64,000 nucleotides of DNA. Source: Streptomyces changanensis. Its GTDB lineage: Bacteria; Actinomycetota; Actinomycetes; Streptomycetales; Streptomycetaceae. The notes beneath the pieces are model-generated. The model did no database searches. It worked only from the letters and a program-made list of their open reading frames with translations, and was not told where the DNA came from. The number at the start of each line of letters is the position of its first letter. Position 1 is the first letter of the stretch. The stretch lies in the NCBI RefSeq assembly GCF_024600715.1, contig NZ_CP102332.1, positions 1,488,001 to 1,552,000 of the forward strand. Direction: 5' to 3'. The translations under genes and the position numbers were made by a program. Positions 34,342 to 43,124 of this stretch are shown in pieces.

Positions 34342-34370
34342 TCTACGCGCGTCGTGTCTACGCGCGTCGT
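34342..34370. repeat. Tandem 14-bp direct repeat in the 5'-nucleotidase promoter region
   Basis: TCTACGCGCGTCGT occurs twice, at 34342-34355 and 34357-34370, a 15-bp period. Each copy contains the 8-bp palindrome ACGCGCGT. The pair is 25 bases before the nucleotidase ATG and within the 128-base divergent gap, a position typical of an operator. Confidence 0.75.
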
Positions 34371-34394
34371 ACAGGAGCACGAAGGGGAGTACGC

Positions 34395-36191
34395 ATGCCG
34401 CTGAACCGTAGGTCGTTCCTCGGGCGGTCCGCCGCCGTGGGAGCCGGTGTGACCGTGACGGGCGCGGCCACCACGGCCACCGCGCCCGCCGCGCAGGCGA
34501 AGCCCGCGCCGAAGCGGTACTCCTTCACCGTGATGGGCACGACGGACCTCCACGGCCACGTCTTCAACTGGGACTACTTCACCGACCGAGAGTTCGACGA
34601 CAAGGCGCACAACGACGTCGGCCTGGCGAAGATCTCCACGCTGGTGGACCGGGTGCGGGCCGAGAAGGGCCGGCGCAACACGCTGCTGATCGACGCCGGT
34701 GACACCATCCAGGGCACCCAGCTGTCGTACTACTACGCCAAGGTCGACCCGATCACGGCCGCGCGCGGCCCGGTCCACCCCATGGCGCAGGCGATGAACG
34801 CCATCGGGTACGACGCCGCGGCGCTCGGCAACCACGAGTTCAACTACGGCATCCCCGTGCTGCGGAAGTTCGAGGAGCAGTGCGACTTCCCGCTGCTGGG
34901 GGCGAACGCGCTCGACGCGAAGACGCTGCGGCCCGCCTTCGCGCCGTACAGCATGCACCGGCTGCGCACGCCGTGCGGGCGGGACGTGCGGGTGGCGGTC
35001 CTCGGGCTGACCAACCCGGGCATCGCCATCTGGGACAAGGCGAACGTCTCCGGCCGGATGGTCTTCCCCGGTCTGGAGGAGCAGGCGGCCCACTGGGTCC
35101 CGAGGCTCCGGTCGATGGGCGCGGACGTCGTCATCGTCTCCGCGCACTCCGGTTCGAGCGGCACCTCGTCGTACGGGGACCAGCTGCCCTACGTGGAGAA
35201 CGCCGCGGCGCTCGTCGCGCAGCAGGTCCCCGGCATCGACGCGATCCTGGTCGGCCACGCGCACACGGAGATCGCCGAGTACCGGGTGAAGAACGAGCGG
35301 ACCGGCCGCGACGTCGTCCTCTCCGAGCCGCTGAAGTGGGGCCAGCGGCTGACGCGGTTCGACTTCGAGCTGGTGTGGTCGAAGGGCCGCTGGGTGGTCG
35401 AGCAGGTCGGCGCCCGAGTGCTCAACGCCAACACGGTGGAGGAGGACCCCCACATCGTGCGGCTGCTCGCCGACGAGCACGAGAAGGTCGTGGCCTACGT
35501 CAACCAGGTGATCGGCACCTCCCCCGTGGAGATGTCGACCGCGCAGGCCCCGTGGCGGGACGAGCCGATCATCGACCTGATCAACCACGTGCAGGCCGAG
35601 ACGGTGCGCGCGGCGCTCGCCGGAACCCCGCACGCGGCGCTCCCCGTGCTGTCCCAGGCGTCCTGCTTCTCCCGGTCGGCCGCCATCCCGGCGGGCGAGA
35701 TCACCATCCGGGACGCGGCGGGCCTGTACCCGTTCGAGAACACCCTGGAGGCCCGCGTCCTGACGGGCGCCCAGCTGAAGGAGTACCTGGAGTACTCGGC
35801 GCGCTACTACGCGCGGACGGCCCCCGGCGAACCGGTCGACACCGCCAGGCTCACCAACGCCGGCGGCACGCCGGACTACAACTACGACGCGGTGTACGGC
35901 CTGACGTACGACATCGACATCGCGCAGCCGGTGGGGTCGCGGATCACGGGCCTGTCGTTCGACGGCGCGCCGGTCGACCCCGCCGCGCGGTTCGTGCTGG
36001 CGGTGAACAACTACCGGGCGAGCGGCGGCGGCGCCTACCCGCACGTGGCGAACGCCCAGCAGGTGTGGGCGGATTCGGACGAGATCCGCAACACCATCAT
36101 CCAGTGGGTGAAGGCGAAGGGTGTCTTGGACCCGTCCGAGTTCGCCTCGGTGGGCTGGCGGCTGACGCGCGCGGGCACGCCCGTCTTCTGA
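34395..36191 (+). CDS. Tat-exported metallophosphatase / 5'-nucleotidase
   Basis: A 598-residue secreted enzyme of the UshA/CpdB family that would hydrolyse nucleotide phosphates outside the cell. The N-terminus has a Tat signal (NRRSFLG, residues 4-10, then an Ala/Thr-rich stretch to about 37). The metallophosphoesterase domain (about 43-330) shows the metal-binding motifs TDLHGH, DAGDTIQG, GNHEFNYG, SAHSG and GHAHTE. The 5'-nucleotidase C-terminal domain (about 360-580) includes ASCFSRSA and an NNYRASGGGAYPH substrate loop. GGGGAG 5-7 bases upstream supports the ATG. Phosphate or nucleotide scavenging is likely; no clear PhoP box is visible. Confidence 0.94.
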   Translation: MPLNRRSFLGRSAAVGAGVTVTGAATTATAPAAQAKPAPKRYSFTVMGTTDLHGHVFNWDYFTDREFDDKAHNDVGLAKISTLVDRVRAEKGRRNTLLIDAGDTIQGTQLSYYYAKVDPITAARGPVHPMAQAMNAIGYDAAALGNHEFNYGIPVLRKFEEQCDFPLLGANALDAKTLRPAFAPYSMHRLRTPCGRDVRVAVLGLTNPGIAIWDKANVSGRMVFPGLEEQAAHWVPRLRSMGADVVIVSAHSGSSGTSSYGDQLPYVENAAALVAQQVPGIDAILVGHAHTEIAEYRVKNERTGRDVVLSEPLKWGQRLTRFDFELVWSKGRWVVEQVGARVLNANTVEEDPHIVRLLADEHEKVVAYVNQVIGTSPVEMSTAQAPWRDEPIIDLINHVQAETVRAALAGTPHAALPVLSQASCFSRSAAIPAGEITIRDAAGLYPFENTLEARVLTGAQLKEYLEYSARYYARTAPGEPVDTARLTNAGGTPDYNYDAVYGLTYDIDIAQPVGSRITGLSFDGAPVDPAARFVLAVNNYRASGGGAYPHVANAQQVWADSDEIRNTIIQWVKAKGVLDPSEFASVGWRLTRAGTPVF

Positions 36192-36195
36192 GGGC

Positions 36196-36238
36196 CGGCG
36201 GCCGGCCGCGGCGGGGCACCCCCTACGGCCGGCCGCCG
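36196..36238. terminator. Convergent terminator overlapping the monooxygenase 3' end
   Basis: A perfect 13-bp stem (CGGCGGCCGGCCG / CGGCCGGCCGCCG) with a 17-base loop. The right arm (36226-36238) encodes the last residues GGRP of the leftward monooxygenase, and its stop codon lies in the loop. It follows the nucleotidase stop by 4 bases, so it can serve the rightward gene. Confidence 0.7.
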
Positions 36239-37665
36239 AGCGGGGTGAGCCCGCGGTCCGGCGCGGGGACGCGCGGCGGCTCGCTCCGCTCCAGGCCGAA
36301 GCTGGTGAAGGCGGTGCGGCCGGGCAGCGGGTAGGGCTCCTTGCCCGTGAGGTGGTTGAGGACGGTGGCGCTGCGCCAGGCCGTCATTCCGGGGTCCGCG
36401 GCGCCCGCGCCGTGCGTGTGGGCCACGGACGTCACGACGTACACGCTGCCGGTGACCGACGGGTCGAGCACGAGCCGGTGGTGCTCGTCGACGCGGGGCC
36501 GGTCGCGGGAGTCCCGGCGCAGGTAGGGGTCGAGCGCGGCGAGGAGGCGGTGCAGGGGGCGTTCGCGGTAGCCGGTGGCGAGGACGACCGCGTCGGTGGT
36601 GAGGCGCGAGCGGCTGCCCTGCCGGACGTGTTCGAGGTGGAGCTCCACCTTGGTGGTGGCGAGGCGGCCCGCGGTGCGGACGTGGACGCCGGGGGTGAGG
36701 ACGGCGTCCGGCCGGCCTCCCTGGACGGTGCGGCGGTAGAGCTCGTCGTGGATGGCGTCGAGGGTGTCCCGGGCGACGGCCCCGTGGCGCCGCCCGCCCG
36801 GGACCAGGTCGTCGCGCGCCTGCTCGGGCAGCTCGTGGAAGTACCGGGCGTGGTCCGGGGTGAGGTGTTCGAGGCCGAGCCGGGAGCGCTCCGCGGAGGC
36901 GAAGGCGTCGGTGCGGGTGATCCAGTGCATGCCCTCGCGGCCCGGGGGGCGGTGGCGCAGGAGGTCGAGGAAGACGTCCGCGCCGGACTGCCCGGAGCCG
37001 ACGACGGTGACGTGTCCGGCCGCGAGCAGCGCCTCGCGGTGGGCCGGGTAGTCGGCGGAGTGCAGCACCGGGACGGCGGGCGCCGCGACGAGGGGCTTGA
37101 GGGGCTCGGGGACGTCCGGCTGCGAGCCGATGCCGAGGGCGACGTTGCGCGCGTACGCCCGGCCGAGGACTTCCGTCTCCCCGTCGGGGTCGAGCCGCGC
37201 GTGGTCGACCTCGAACAGGTCGAGCTCGGGATTCCACCGGACGGCTTCGACCTGGTGGCGGAAGTGCAGGCCGGGGAGGTGGTCGCTGACCCAGCGGCCG
37301 TAGGCGTCGTACTCGGCGCGGTGCACGTGGAGGCGCCCGGCGGCGTGGAAGGGCAGGAGCCGGTCGCGGGAGCGCAGGTAGTTCAGGAACGTCCAGGGGC
37401 TGGTCGGGTCGGCCAGCGTGACGAGGTCGGCGAGGAACGGGGTGCGCGCGGTGGCGCCCTCGACGGGGCGGCCCGGGTGGGAGTGGAAGACGGCGGCCCG
37501 CTCGAAGAAGACGGTGTCGAGGCCGCCGGGGAACCCGTGGGCGAGCGCGGCGAGGGAGAGGTTGCCGGGGCCGATGCCGACGCCGACGAGGTCGTGCGGC
37601 CGCTCGGGCCCGGCGTGGCGCCGCGGCGCCGGGACCGGCTCGGGGGCGGTGGGGGTGGGGGTCAT
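36223..37665 (-). CDS. SidA/IucD/PvdA-type lysine/ornithine N-monooxygenase
   Basis: Flavin-dependent N-hydroxylases of this family hydroxylate the side-chain amine of lysine, ornithine or diamines for hydroxamate siderophores. The 480-residue protein has the FAD motif GVGIGPGNLSLAA (about 28-40), the NADPH motif VVGSGQSGADVFLDL and the family ATGYRERP. The usual substrate-side segment WHPGMxLxGATMQ is altered to SHPGRPVEGATARTPFLADL. No siderophore synthetase, transporter or iron box is adjacent. ATG 37665 has GGAAGG about 10 bases upstream; the upstream frame to 37773 is unsupported. Confidence 0.88.
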   Translation of the reverse strand: MTPTPTAPEPVPAPRRHAGPERPHDLVGVGIGPGNLSLAALAHGFPGGLDTVFFERAAVFHSHPGRPVEGATARTPFLADLVTLADPTSPWTFLNYLRSRDRLLPFHAAGRLHVHRAEYDAYGRWVSDHLPGLHFRHQVEAVRWNPELDLFEVDHARLDPDGETEVLGRAYARNVALGIGSQPDVPEPLKPLVAAPAVPVLHSADYPAHREALLAAGHVTVVGSGQSGADVFLDLLRHRPPGREGMHWITRTDAFASAERSRLGLEHLTPDHARYFHELPEQARDDLVPGGRRHGAVARDTLDAIHDELYRRTVQGGRPDAVLTPGVHVRTAGRLATTKVELHLEHVRQGSRSRLTTDAVVLATGYRERPLHRLLAALDPYLRRDSRDRPRVDEHHRLVLDPSVTGSVYVVTSVAHTHGAGAADPGMTAWRSATVLNHLTGKEPYPLPGRTAFTSFGLERSEPPRVPAPDRGLTPLGGRP

Positions 37666-37816
37666 CCGGGGCTGCCTTCCACGCGTGCGTGACGTTGCGT
37701 GAGCCAGCGTGTACCGGCGGTGCGCGCCGTGTGCGAGGTGTGCGGGGATCGGTACCCGAACGGGGGACGGCACGCGCGGGCGTACGGGGGCCGCGGACGC
37801 GCGGGGCCGCGGGCGG

Positions 37817-37928
37817 GCGCGGGAAGGGCAGGGCGCGGGAAGGGCGGGGCGCGGGAAGGGCGGGGCGCGGGAAGGGCGGGGCGCGGGAAGGGCGGGGCGC
37901 GGGAAGGGCGGGGCGCGGGAAGGGCGGG
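37817..37928. repeat. 16-bp tandem repeat, seven copies
   Basis: GCGCGGGAAGGGCGGG is repeated seven times head to tail with only one base change (first copy). It ends one base into the PepN terminator and lies between the divergently placed monooxygenase start and the pepN 3' end. The whole 300-base gap (37666-37965) contains no gene. Confidence 0.95.
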
Positions 37929-37958
37929 GCGCGCCGGCGGGGGTCCCGCCGGCGCGCC
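37928..37958 (-). terminator. pepN terminator
   Basis: A perfect 14-bp stem (GGCGCGCCGGCGGG / CCCGCCGGCGCGCC) with a 3-base loop GGT, starting 8 bases after the leftward stop. Confidence 0.8.
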
Positions 37959-37965
37959 CCCGGGG

Positions 37966-40461
37966 TCAGCCCTCGCGGACGCGCAGGGCGCGGCGCAGGT
38001 CGTCGAGGCGGTCGACGAGCTGGCGGCGCAGGGCCGGCGTCAGGTCGGAGCGGGTGAGCTGCTCGTCGCCGAGCTTGAGGTTCTCATGGGTGATGGCGTA
38101 CCCGGGGAACCCCTGGCGGCCGACGGCGGTGGCGATGGCCGGGCCGCGCCGGGCGGCGAGGGCCGTGGCCTGCGGGTAGTACCGCGCCACGTACGGGGCG
38201 AGGAGGTCGGTCTGCTCCGGCTGCCAGAACCCCTCGGCGGTGGCGTTGAACAGGTAGTTGGAGAGGGTGTCGTCGTGGAACATCCGCTCCCAGGCGGCCT
38301 CCTTGGCGGCGGCCTCGGGCAGGGCGGCCCGGCAGCGGGCGGCGCCCTCCTGGCCGGTGGCGCTCGGGTCCCGGTCGAGCTCGGCGGCGATGGCCGCCTC
38401 GTCGGTGGCGCCGAGCACGGCGAGCCGCCGCAGGATCCGCCAGCGCAGCTCGGGGTCGAGGTCGGGCCCGCCGGGGACGGCGCCGTCGGCGAGCCAGCCC
38501 TGGAAGGTGCCGGTGCGGTCCGCGCAGTCGATGAAGTGGCGGACGGCGGTGAGGCGCAGGCCGGGGTTCTCGCCGTCCTCGGTGCGGCGGATGAGGTCGC
38601 GCGTGACGTCGGTGAGCGTGGCCCGGGCGCCCGCGCGGTCGGCCGCGGGGACGTAGCGGTCGGCGATCTGGTGGATCGCGAAACCGAGGACGCCGTCGAC
38701 GATGGCGACGTCCGTCTCCTCCGGCAGGTGGGCGTGGGCGGTGGCGAGGTAGTCGGCGGGGGCGAGGTCGCCGTCGCGGACCATGTCGCGCAGGGTGTTC
38801 CACAGGACGGCGCGGGTGAGCGGGTCCGGCACGCCCGAGAGGCAGCGCAGGGTGGTCTCCAGGGAGTCCTCGTCCAGGCGCACCTTGGCGTAGGTGAGGT
38901 CGTGGTCGTTGGGGACGACCAGGACGGGGCGCAGGCCCGGCCGGCTCTCCGGGGCGCCGGTCCCCGGGACGTCCGTCTCGTACCGCTCCCGCACGACGAG
39001 GCTGCGGGCGTCGGCGAGGTCGCGGTCGTAGACGCCGACGGTGGCCCGGTGGGGGCGGCTGCCGTCGCGGTCGAGGGCCAGCGTCCAGTGGCCCTGCTCG
39101 GCGGTGACGCCGGCGGTGAGGGTGTCGATGCCGGTGGTCCGCAGCCACGCCTCCGCCCAGGCGTGGACGTCGCGGTCGGTGGCGGAGGCGAGGTTGTCGA
39201 TGAAGTCGGCGAGGGTGGCGTTGCCGAAGCGGTGGCGGGCGAAGTGGTTGTTGATGCCCGCGAGGAACTCCTTCTCCCCCATCCACGCGACGAGCTGGCG
39301 CAGCGCGGAGGCGCCCTTGGCGTAGGAGATGCCGTCGAAGTTGAGCAGGGCGGAGGCCGTGTCGGGCACGGCCTCCGGGTCGGGGGCGACGGCGTGGGTG
39401 GAGGGGCGCTGGTCGGCGTCGTACCCCCACGACTTGCGGGCGATGCCGTAGCCGATCCAGGTGTCGGGGTAGCGGGTGGTCGCCTCGTTGACGGTCTGGT
39501 ACCCCATGTACTCGGCGAAGGACTCGTTCAGCCAGATGTCGTCCCACCACTTGAGGGTGACGAGGTCGCCGAACCACATGTGGGCCATCTCGTGGGCGAT
39601 GACCATCGCGCGGGTCTGGCGCTCGGAGACGGTGACGGCCGAGCGGAAGACGAAGTCGTCGCGGAAGGTGACGAGGCCCGGGTTTTCCATGGCGCCGGCG
39701 TTGAACTCGGGGACGAACGCCTGGTCGTAGGAGTCGAAGGGGTAGGGCTCGGTGAACTTCTCGTGGTACCGGTCGAAGCAGCGGCGCGTCACGTCGAGGA
39801 TCTCGTCGGCGTCGGCGTCGAGGTGGGGCGCGAGCGAGCGCCGGCAGTGGATGCCGAAGGGCAGCCCGGCGTGCTCGGTGCGCACCGAGTGCCAGGGGCC
39901 GGCGGCGACGGCGACGAGGTAGGTGGAGATCGGGGGCGTGGTGGCGGCCGTCCAACGGCCGTCGTCCTGGCGGGTGGTGACGCCGTTGGCGAGGACGGTC
40001 CAGTGGTCCGGGGCGGTGACGGTGACGTCGAAGACGGCCTTCAGGTCGGGCTGGTCGAAGGCGGCCAGGACGCGCTGGACGTCGTCGAGGAAGAGCTGGG
40101 TGTAGGTGTACGTCTCCCCGTCGGTGGGGTCGGTGAAGCGGTGCATGCCCTCGCCGGTGCGGGAGTACCGCATGGCGGCGTCGACGCGCAGGACGTGGGG
40201 GCCCTCGGTGAGGCCCGTGAGGGGGAGCCGGTTGTCGTCCAGTGCGGTGGGGTCGAGGGGCTGCCCGTCCAGGGTCGCGCCGCGCAGTTCCGCGGGCTTC
40301 AGCTCGACGAAGGTGTCACCGGCGGCGCGGGCGGTGAACTCGATGACGGTCGTCGAGTCGAAGGTGTCGTCGCCGGTGGTCAGGTCGAGGTCGATCGCAT
40401 AGCGCTGGACGTCCAGCAGCCGGGCTCGGGTCTGCGCCTCTTCGCGCGTCAGTACGGGCAT
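37966..40461 (-). CDS. pepN: Aminopeptidase N
   Basis: An M1-family zinc aminopeptidase that trims N-terminal residues from peptides in the cytoplasm. The 831-residue protein shows the exopeptidase motif GAMEN (about 257), the zinc site HEMAHMWFGDLVTLKWWDDIWLNESFAEY at about 287-315 (two His, Glu catalytic, distal Glu), and a long helical ERAP1-like C-terminal domain. Length is normal. ATG 40461 gives MPVLTREEAQTRARLL, the usual start in Streptomyces. No signal peptide. Confidence 0.97.
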   Translation of the reverse strand: MPVLTREEAQTRARLLDVQRYAIDLDLTTGDDTFDSTTVIEFTARAAGDTFVELKPAELRGATLDGQPLDPTALDDNRLPLTGLTEGPHVLRVDAAMRYSRTGEGMHRFTDPTDGETYTYTQLFLDDVQRVLAAFDQPDLKAVFDVTVTAPDHWTVLANGVTTRQDDGRWTAATTPPISTYLVAVAAGPWHSVRTEHAGLPFGIHCRRSLAPHLDADADEILDVTRRCFDRYHEKFTEPYPFDSYDQAFVPEFNAGAMENPGLVTFRDDFVFRSAVTVSERQTRAMVIAHEMAHMWFGDLVTLKWWDDIWLNESFAEYMGYQTVNEATTRYPDTWIGYGIARKSWGYDADQRPSTHAVAPDPEAVPDTASALLNFDGISYAKGASALRQLVAWMGEKEFLAGINNHFARHRFGNATLADFIDNLASATDRDVHAWAEAWLRTTGIDTLTAGVTAEQGHWTLALDRDGSRPHRATVGVYDRDLADARSLVVRERYETDVPGTGAPESRPGLRPVLVVPNDHDLTYAKVRLDEDSLETTLRCLSGVPDPLTRAVLWNTLRDMVRDGDLAPADYLATAHAHLPEETDVAIVDGVLGFAIHQIADRYVPAADRAGARATLTDVTRDLIRRTEDGENPGLRLTAVRHFIDCADRTGTFQGWLADGAVPGGPDLDPELRWRILRRLAVLGATDEAAIAAELDRDPSATGQEGAARCRAALPEAAAKEAAWERMFHDDTLSNYLFNATAEGFWQPEQTDLLAPYVARYYPQATALAARRGPAIATAVGRQGFPGYAITHENLKLGDEQLTRSDLTPALRRQLVDRLDDLRRALRVREG

Positions 40462-40532
40462 GGGCCCATGCTGCCCGATGGCGCGGGGACGGGGCAGGGG
40501 GTTCCGCTGTAAGCGTCAGCCGTGCCGCCGGT

Positions 40533-40898
40533 TCACTCGGAGCGCGCTCCGGCGCCTCCGGCGCCCGCGTCGTCGCCGGTCCGGGGCTCGACCGCGATGC
40601 GCTCGTGGTGCCGGATGACCTCGGCGATGATGAAGTTGAGGAGCTTCTCGGCGAACGCCGGGTCGAGGTTGGCGGCCTCGGCGAGCTCGCGGAGCCGGGT
40701 GATCTGGCGGGCCTCGCGGGCGGGGTCCGCGGGGGGCAGGTGGTGGCGGGCCTTGAGGTGGCCGACCTGCTGCGTGCACTTGAAGCGTTCCGCCAGCATG
40801 TGGACGACGGCCGCGTCGATGTTGTCGATGCTCTCGCGGAGGCGGTTCAGTTCCGCGACGACGGCGCCGTCGATGTCTCGCATGTCGCTCGTGCTCAT
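40533..40898 (-). CDS. Chorismate mutase (AroQ class)
   Basis: Converts chorismate to prephenate for Phe and Tyr synthesis. The 121-residue protein is a typical all-helical AroQ monomer: RLRESIDNIDAAVVHMLAERF with catalytic Arg, KARHHLPPADPAREARQI with Lys/Arg/Asp ligands and the third helix FAEKLLNFIIAEVIRHHERI. It has a Gly/Ala tail and no signal peptide, so it is the cytoplasmic type. ATG 40898 chosen; an in-frame ATG five codons later is possible. It stands alone, upstream of pepN by 71 bases in the same direction. Confidence 0.93.
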   Translation of the reverse strand: MSTSDMRDIDGAVVAELNRLRESIDNIDAAVVHMLAERFKCTQQVGHLKARHHLPPADPAREARQITRLRELAEAANLDPAFAEKLLNFIIAEVIRHHERIAVEPRTGDDAGAGGAGARSE

Positions 40899-40969
40899 GA
40901 CCGCGAGCTTAGACGGCTCGCGACGGACGGCGCGGAGGGTGTTCGGGATGCGGTCGCCCGCAGGTGGGA

Positions 40970-40999
40970 GGGCAGGCCCGCGGTGCGGCGGGCCTGCCC
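40970..40999 (-). terminator. Trypsin-gene terminator
   Basis: A perfect 12-bp stem (GGGCAGGCCCGC / GCGGGCCTGCCC), loop GGTGCG, 13 bases after the leftward stop at 41013. Confidence 0.8.
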
Positions 41000-41012
41000 G
41001 GCGGTCAGCGCG

Positions 41013-42140
<1,128 letters not shown>

Positions 42141-43076
42141 GTGGCGTACGGCAGGCCCCGCGGGGGCGACGGTGACGTCGTCCACGGCTTCCCGCACCTC
42201 GCCACGGTCCGCGCCGCGATCACCGCCCTGTACCGGCGGGTCTCCCCCGAGGGGCTGTACGCGTACGCCACCAGCGTCGCCCCCGGCGACGTGGCCTTCG
42301 CGGACGCCGACGACCTGCACCTGGGCGCGCACCGGGTGGCCGGCGCGCTGGTGCGGCAGCTCCGGCTGCCGGAGGCCCGGATGATCGTCGGCTTCCGGGC
42401 GATGGAGCACGCCGCGAGCGTCGAACTCGCCTCGGGGCCCGAGTACTTCGTCGAGCTGAACGACCGCTTCCGGACACACCGGCGGGACATCGGCGCGGCC
42501 CTCGCCCACGAGATCACACACGTGCTGCTGCACCGGCTCGGGCTGGGCTTCCCCGGCACGCGCGACAACGAGATCCTCACCGACACCGCGACCACGTACC
42601 TGGGCGCCGGCTGGCTGCTGCTCGACGCGTACCGCGAGGACGCCCTGTCGAGCCAGAAACTCGGCTACCTGACCCCCGAGGAGTTCGGCTACGTGCTCGC
42701 CAAGCGGGCGCGCGTCTTCGGCGAGGACCCCTCGCCGTGGTTCACCAGCCCGCAGGCGTACACGGCGTACGAGCGCGGCCGGGTGGAGGCGCTGCGCGAC
42801 GAGTGCCGGCCGCCCCTCGCCGCGGCGGACCGGGCGGGGCGCCGCCGGTACGCCAGGGAGCGGCGCCGGTACACGGAGCTCCGCCTGCCCGACGGCGCCG
42901 ACGGCGGCGGCGCGGCGGACGGGGACGGCGACGGGTACGCCTTCGAGGGCGGTGGGGCCGGGCTGCGGGTGTCGTTCCCGTGCCCGACCTGCCGGCAGCG
43001 CGTCCGGGTGCCGGTGCGGGGCCGGGTGCGGGCCCGGTGCGGGCTGTGCCGCACGGTACTGGAGTGCGACACGTAA
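42141..43076 (+). CDS. Putative zinc metalloprotein: HExxH domain plus C-terminal zinc-ribbon-like motif
   Basis: I do not recognise a named family. The 311-residue protein has HEITH at 123-127 followed by Glu144 and Asp148 (RDNEILTDTATTYLG), a gluzincin-like arrangement (HExxH-(16)-E), so a metallopeptidase fold is likely. The C-terminal 31 residues hold CPTC (281-284) and CGLC (300-303), a zinc-ribbon or zinc-hook type finger. Residues 230-280 are charged linker. There is no signal peptide, so it is cytoplasmic. GTG 42141 follows GAGGG by 5 bases; the frame upstream to 41865 is low complexity. The ankyrin gene follows 48 bases downstream. Confidence 0.75.
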   Translation: MAYGRPRGGDGDVVHGFPHLATVRAAITALYRRVSPEGLYAYATSVAPGDVAFADADDLHLGAHRVAGALVRQLRLPEARMIVGFRAMEHAASVELASGPEYFVELNDRFRTHRRDIGAALAHEITHVLLHRLGLGFPGTRDNEILTDTATTYLGAGWLLLDAYREDALSSQKLGYLTPEEFGYVLAKRARVFGEDPSPWFTSPQAYTAYERGRVEALRDECRPPLAAADRAGRRRYARERRRYTELRLPDGADGGGAADGDGDGYAFEGGGAGLRVSFPCPTCRQRVRVPVRGRVRARCGLCRTVLECDT

Positions 43077-43124
43077 GGGGCCTATTTGCTTGCGGCCCGG
43101 CGGCCGGCGGGTGAGGGTCGGGGT

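Noticed and set aside
37817..37928. CRISPR array
   Set aside because: The repeats are 16 bp and directly adjacent with no spacers, and there are no cas genes.
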